Positions 61,155 through 64,000 of a stretch of DNA of 64,000 bases are shown piece by piece. The translations under genes and the position numbers were made by a program. Under the pieces are notes generated by a model. That model saw only the letters and a program-made list of their open reading frames with translations, was not told the origin of the DNA and did no database searches. Every line of letters starts with the position of its first letter. Positions within the stretch are counted from its first letter, which is position 1. This DNA comes from Alteromonadaceae bacterium 2753L.S.0a.02 (GTDB taxonomy: Bacteria; Pseudomonadota; Gammaproteobacteria; Pseudomonadales; Cellvibrionaceae): contig VISH01000002.1 in assembly GCA_007827375.1 (NCBI GenBank), positions 124,001 through 188,000 on the forward strand, read 5' to 3'.

Positions 61155-61247
61155 CGCTATTCCCATTTCGCTGCGTAATTCTGGTAGACCGTGTGGGTTA
61201 GTAAAAATCGAACCTGTAAAACTGTGACATCACCTGGGGTGACAAGT

Positions 61248-61775
61248 TTACCAACTGCGCGCTTCTGGTGGATTTAACTCATTTCTCACCGCCTCAATAA
61301 TGCGCTGTTGCGATTCATTCGCGCCGCCTTCCAATGCTGCGATCTGACGAAGCATCTGGAGAAGCTTTTCCACTTGTGTTACTTGAAAATCTTCTTTTGA
61401 AGGTGCGAGTACGTGTCTCACTTCCAATGCCATATCGAGCACACCGGTGATCAGGTGTGATGATGCTGAGAACAATTCAGCAGCACGGCTTTCGTTCACG
61501 CCAAACTCCGTTTGAAAAAGGGAGAGGGTTTCCTGTTTTACTTCGCGAGTGATGTCTCCTTTTTGCCTGGCAACGGCGACTACCAGCAAGGCCGCGGCTT
61601 CCATGGTGTCAGTGAGGGCGTGCATGGGCTTGGTGCCCAGCTGTTTTTCCCACTTGCGACGGCGAGCCCAGGTAAAAGGGTTGAAGGCGTTGAGGTCAAC
61701 ACCTGCATTTTGGAGGCTGTGGAGAGCCCAGATCAGCCCGGCGATGGCGGTGATAATGCCGATAAGTATGTGCAT
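61248..61775 (-). CDS. Membrane-anchored helical protein, TerB-like, function unknown
   Basis: About 175 residues. An N-terminal membrane helix (HILIGIITAIAGLIWALHSL) is followed by a basic patch (FTWARRRKWEKQ) and an all-helical domain. The domain contains PMHALTDTMEAAALLVVAVARQKG, VKQETLSLFQTEFGV and EKLLQMLRQIAALEG, reminiscent of the TerB fold; this resemblance is by eye only. The start is uncertain: ATG 61775 gives the helix at the very N-terminus; a TTG at 61802 has AAAGG upstream. It lies between glnA and the DUF4124 gene on the same strand. Confidence 0.72.
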   Translation of the reverse strand: MHILIGIITAIAGLIWALHSLQNAGVDLNAFNPFTWARRRKWEKQLGTKPMHALTDTMEAAALLVVAVARQKGDITREVKQETLSLFQTEFGVNESRAAELFSASSHLITGVLDMALEVRHVLAPSKEDFQVTQVEKLLQMLRQIAALEGGANESQQRIIEAVRNELNPPEARSW

Positions 61776-61892
61776 AACTGATTTTGTAAATCCGTTTGAC
61801 AAGTTGTGTTACGACCTTTGGAAATATTAGCGCAGTGGGATTGAGATCGCATCCTGTGAACCCGCAAACGATATATGCGTCAAACAAAAAAA

Positions 61893-61950
61893 GCACAGGG
61901 CCGGCATTTAGTTTCAAATTGTTTAATCTCTACGAGATTAAACGCTGTAG
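61893..61950. repeat. 58-bp direct repeat, copy 1 (duplicated glnA 3' end)
   Basis: Begins GCACAGGGCCGGCATTT and ends GATTAAACGCTGTAG. It matches copy 2 at 55 of 58 positions. It reproduces the last codons and stop of glnA (minus strand) and its flanking hairpin, but is outside the gene. Starts of the two copies are 142 bases apart. Confidence 0.9.
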
Positions 61951-61997
61951 GTCGAAACTTGCTCCTGCAGTTTCGACACTTCCGCCTTCCCTGGCGG
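61951..61997. other. Two hairpins between the glnA-tail repeats
   Basis: GTCGAAACT (61951-61959) pairs with AGTTTCGAC (61969-61977), and CCGCC (61982-61986) with GGCGG (61993-61997). Together with the stem TTTAATCTC/GAGATTAAA inside each repeat, this makes a dense structured region downstream of glnA. Confidence 0.6.
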
Positions 61998-62034
61998 TCG
62001 TACATTGATGTTCTCTTTAATCAACCAAATACCG

Positions 62035-62092
62035 GCACAGGGCCGGCATTTGGTTTCAAACTATTTAATCTCTACGAGATTAAACGCTGTAG
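62035..62092. repeat. 58-bp direct repeat, copy 2 (includes the glnA 3' end)
   Basis: Same sequence as copy 1 with three substitutions. Its right end is the final codons and stop of glnA. The stop TAA lies in the 9-bp stem TTTAATCTC-GTA-GAGATTAAA (minus-strand reading). The adjacent CCGGC-ACAGG-GCCGG adds a second stem. Confidence 0.9.
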
Positions 62093-63486
62093 TACATTTC
62101 GAGTTCTATGGGGTGGGTGGTCATGGCGAGTTTTTCCACTTCTTCTTCTTTCAATGAAATGTAGGCATCGATGGCGTCGTCGGTGAATACGCCACCCTCT
62201 TTAAGAAAGTCACGGTCTTCAGATAAGGCAGTTAGCGCCATTTCCAGAGAATTACATACCGTGGGGTAAGCTGCCACTTCTTCAGCTGGAAGATCGTAGA
62301 GGTCTTTGTCTGCAGGATCACCGGGGTGGATTTTGTTCTTCACGCCGTCGAGGCCAGCCATCAGAAGAGCGGCGAAAGCCAGATATGGGTTGGCTGTGGA
62401 ATCCGGGAAGCGGGTTTCGATGCGCTTGCCTTTGGGCGAAGACACATACGGAATTCGGATGGAGGCGGATCGGTTGCGCGCTGAATAGGCCAGAATTACC
62501 GGGGCTTCAAAACCGGGTACCAGTCGCTTATAGGAGTTGGTCGAGGCATTACAGAAAGCATTCAGTGCGCGTGCGTGCTTGATAATGCCGCCGATGTAGT
62601 AGAGCGCGGTTTCGCTCAAGCCAGCGTAGGCATCGCCAGCAAATTGGTTGACCCCATCTTTTACAAAAGATTGGTGTACGTGCATACCATTGCCGTTGTC
62701 GCCGACGATGGGCTTAGGCATAAAGGTTGCGGTTTTACCATAGGCGTGGGCGACGTTGTGAACGCAGTATTTGAGGATTTGCACTTCGTCGGCCTTTCTC
62801 ACCAGGGTATTGGCGCCAACGCCAATCTCGCACTGACCGGCCGTACCCACTTCGTGGTGATGGACTTCCACCACTAAGCCCATTTGTTCCATGGCATTAC
62901 ACATGGCGGCACGCAAGTCGTGCAGGGAATCGACCGGAGGCACCGGGAAGTAACCGCCTTTCACACCTGGGCGGTGACCCATGTTGCCTTCCTCGAAGGA
63001 GTGGCCGGAAACCCAGGCGGCTTCGTCGGAGAATATTTTGTAGAAGCAACCGCTCATGTCGGAGCCCCATTTTATGTCGTCGAATACGAAAAATTCGGGC
63101 TCAGGGCCAAAGAACGCCGCGTCTCCCAAACCGGTAGCTTTCAGATATTCTTCGGCACGTGCCGCGATGGAACGTGGGTCTCGCTCATAGCCCTGGCCGG
63201 TGCTGGGCTCAACGATGTTACAGCGCAGGATAACGGTAGGCTCGTCGGTAAATGGATCGAGAATGGAGGTGCTGTCATCTGGCATCAGAATCATGTCAGA
63301 CTCATTAATACCCTTCCAACCTGCGATAGATGAGCCGTCGAACATCTTGCCGTCGGTAAAAAAGTCTTCACCCACTTCCGATACCGGGATGGTGACATGC
63401 TGCTCTTTACCTTTTGTATCCGTGAAACGTAAATCTACCCAGCGAACTTCATTTTCTTCAATCAAATTCAGAGTTTGCTCTGACAT
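62080..63486 (-). CDS. glnA: Glutamine synthetase, type I
   Basis: Dodecameric enzyme making glutamine from glutamate, ammonia and ATP, 468 residues. Conserved text: VRWVDLRFTDTKGKEQHVTIP, KMFDGSSIAGWKGI, FFGPEPEFFVFDD, EVHHHEVGTAGQCEIG, GNGMHVHQSFVKDG and NPYLAFAALLMAGLDGVKNK. The adenylylation loop (DKDLYDLPAEEV, Tyr near 397) marks the GlnE-controlled I-beta type. A ribosome site GGAGAAA precedes the ATG. Unlike E. coli glnALG, two envelope genes lie between glnA and ntrBC. Confidence 0.98.
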   Translation of the reverse strand: MSEQTLNLIEENEVRWVDLRFTDTKGKEQHVTIPVSEVGEDFFTDGKMFDGSSIAGWKGINESDMILMPDDSTSILDPFTDEPTVILRCNIVEPSTGQGYERDPRSIAARAEEYLKATGLGDAAFFGPEPEFFVFDDIKWGSDMSGCFYKIFSDEAAWVSGHSFEEGNMGHRPGVKGGYFPVPPVDSLHDLRAAMCNAMEQMGLVVEVHHHEVGTAGQCEIGVGANTLVRKADEVQILKYCVHNVAHAYGKTATFMPKPIVGDNGNGMHVHQSFVKDGVNQFAGDAYAGLSETALYYIGGIIKHARALNAFCNASTNSYKRLVPGFEAPVILAYSARNRSASIRIPYVSSPKGKRIETRFPDSTANPYLAFAALLMAGLDGVKNKIHPGDPADKDLYDLPAEEVAAYPTVCNSLEMALTALSEDRDFLKEGGVFTDDAIDAYISLKEEEVEKLAMTTHPIELEMYYSV

Positions 63487-63567
63487 GATATTTCTCCAGA
63501 GGTGTAGCCTTGCGGCCGTTTGTTGTTATTGAAAAGGGGTGTGAAATGCACGCGCCGGCGAGGTAGT

Positions 63568-63589
63568 CACACAGTATCTGTGCTGTGTG
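63568..63589. promoter_or_regulatory. Inverted repeat upstream of glnA
   Basis: CACACAG (63568-63574) and CTGTGTG (63583-63589) are perfect inverted arms with an 8-base spacer; a nested CACAG-TAT-CTGTG uses part of the same bases. It lies about 80 bases before the glnA start in the 264-base gap to thiI. It may be an operator or leader hairpin. I found no clean sigma-54 promoter here. Confidence 0.35.
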
Positions 63590-63750
63590 GAAGCCTTAGT
63601 CAAGATCGATTAGCACTCCTGTTGCAGAATGGAACACAGTCGTGGTGCGTTGTTCTGGTGATACTGCACCCGTTCGCCCCCGAGAATGGGCTTGTGACGC
63701 AGTAGCGGCACATTATAATGCTCGCCTTATGTTTTTTGTAGATTGCATCA

Positions 63751-64000
63751 ATGATATTCACCGTTCGTCTCTTCCCTGAAATTACCATTAAAAGTAACCC
63801 GGTTCGCAAACGTTGGACTCGGCAACTCACCGAAAATTTGCGCTTGTTGGCGCGGCGGCTCGAAGAGCGAACCAAAGTGATTCAGGATTGGGACCGCATT
63901 GAAGTCCGTGTGCCCGATGCTACACCGGAAATGGAAAACGGCTTTGTTGATCTCTTAAGTCGAATACCCGGTATCGCCAACTTTTCGCTGGTGCGGGCGC
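63751..64000 (+). CDS. thiI: tRNA 4-thiouridine / thiazole sulfurtransferase ThiI, 5' part only
   Basis: The first 83 codons before the window ends. The N-terminal ferredoxin-like and THUMP regions are recognisable: MIFTVRLFPEITIKSNPVRKR, then TRQLTENLRLLARRLEERTKVIQDWDRIEVR in sections and LLSRIPGIANFSLV. ThiI transfers sulfur for 4-thiouridine in tRNA and, in some bacteria, for thiamine thiazole. It is divergent from glnA, the usual Pseudomonas-type arrangement. The catalytic part is outside the window. Confidence 0.93.
   Translation, partial: MIFTVRLFPEITIKSNPVRKRWTRQLTENLRLLARRLEERTKVIQDWDRIEVRVPDATPEMENGFVDLLSRIPGIANFSLVRA

Noticed and set aside
61230..61242. TCACC-TGG-GGTGA palindrome between the TerB-like and DUF4124 genes
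   Set aside because: Only 5 bp of stem; arms beyond it do not pair well, so I do not call an operator or terminator.
63611..63626. TAGCACTCCTGTTGCA as a sigma-54 promoter
   Set aside because: It is on the plus strand, pointing away from glnA toward thiI, and has A in place of the invariant second G of the -24 element.
1..64000. CRISPR arrays, tRNA or rRNA genes, insertion sequences, prophage
   Set aside because: No regularly spaced repeats, cloverleaf-like sequences, transposase or phage genes were recognised; the only direct repeats are the glnA-tail duplication and the algP array.

Overview
The window is 64 kb of densely packed, mostly housekeeping chromosome from a gammaproteobacterium. 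Gene content and order point to the Pseudomonadales/Cellvibrionales side of the class. Indicators are a pilGHIJK-chpABC twitching cluster, algP and algQ(rsd) flanking an FKBP isomerase, rsmD/ftsYEX/rpoH, hslR-hslO with nudE/cysQ, a full gspC-N type II secretion operon and ntrBC near glnA. The long acidic and repetitive proteins and the secretion emphasis would fit a marine polysaccharide degrader such as Teredinibacter or Saccharophagus; this is inference from gene order, not a database match. I see no insertion sequence, prophage, integron, CRISPR array, tRNA or rRNA.

Layout. 1-721: 5' part of gshB (minus). 967-13602: Pil-Chp chemosensory operon, from two response regulators through the receptor PilJ to the 2167-residue hybrid kinase ChpA, a CheB-like esterase and a CheW-like protein. 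13651-16999: Hsp33, Hsp15 and a nucleotidase, divergent from nudE and cysQ. 17208-21701: a 71-residue orphan, a two-receiver diguanylate cyclase and class I adenylate cyclase (tail to tail with overlapping stops). 21849-28125: coaD, rsmD, ftsY, ftsE, ftsX, rpoH, a DUF423 protein and trmB. 28299-35668: the TIGR02444 - algP - FKBP - WD40 lipoprotein - algQ - FliL-like block, then gshA with two coupled small genes. 36060-48470: type II secretion genes gspC to gspN plus an ApbE-like flavin transferase. 48607-52086: a Cpx-type two-component system divergent from a Spy/CpxP-like protein and a Gly/Pro-rich lipoprotein. 52360-57714: yibQ-ctpA-envC, divergent from gpmA, a rhodanese-like protein and secB. 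57785-63486: ntrC, ntrB, two envelope genes and glnA. 63751-end: 5' part of thiI.

How it fits together. Several modules face the envelope: type IV pilus signalling, type II secretion, Cpx stress response, EnvC/CtpA/FtsEX peptidoglycan remodelling and SecB export. Signalling is heavy: cAMP (cyaA), c-di-GMP (diguanylate cyclase), Pil-Chp phosphorelay, Cpx, Ntr, and the sigma factor or sigma-binding proteins RpoH and Rsd.

The most interesting non-textbook observations are: a 58-bp duplication of the glnA 3' end surrounded by hairpins; an NtrC box upstream of ntrBC; a CpxR box between cpxR and a Gly/Pro-rich two-gene target; a 48-codon secreted-peptide gene chained by overlapping start/stop codons to gshA; an acidic tail on PilJ; and a rhodanese that appears to lack its cysteine, in a locus without grxC. 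I did not find a convincing wholly new multi-gene system.
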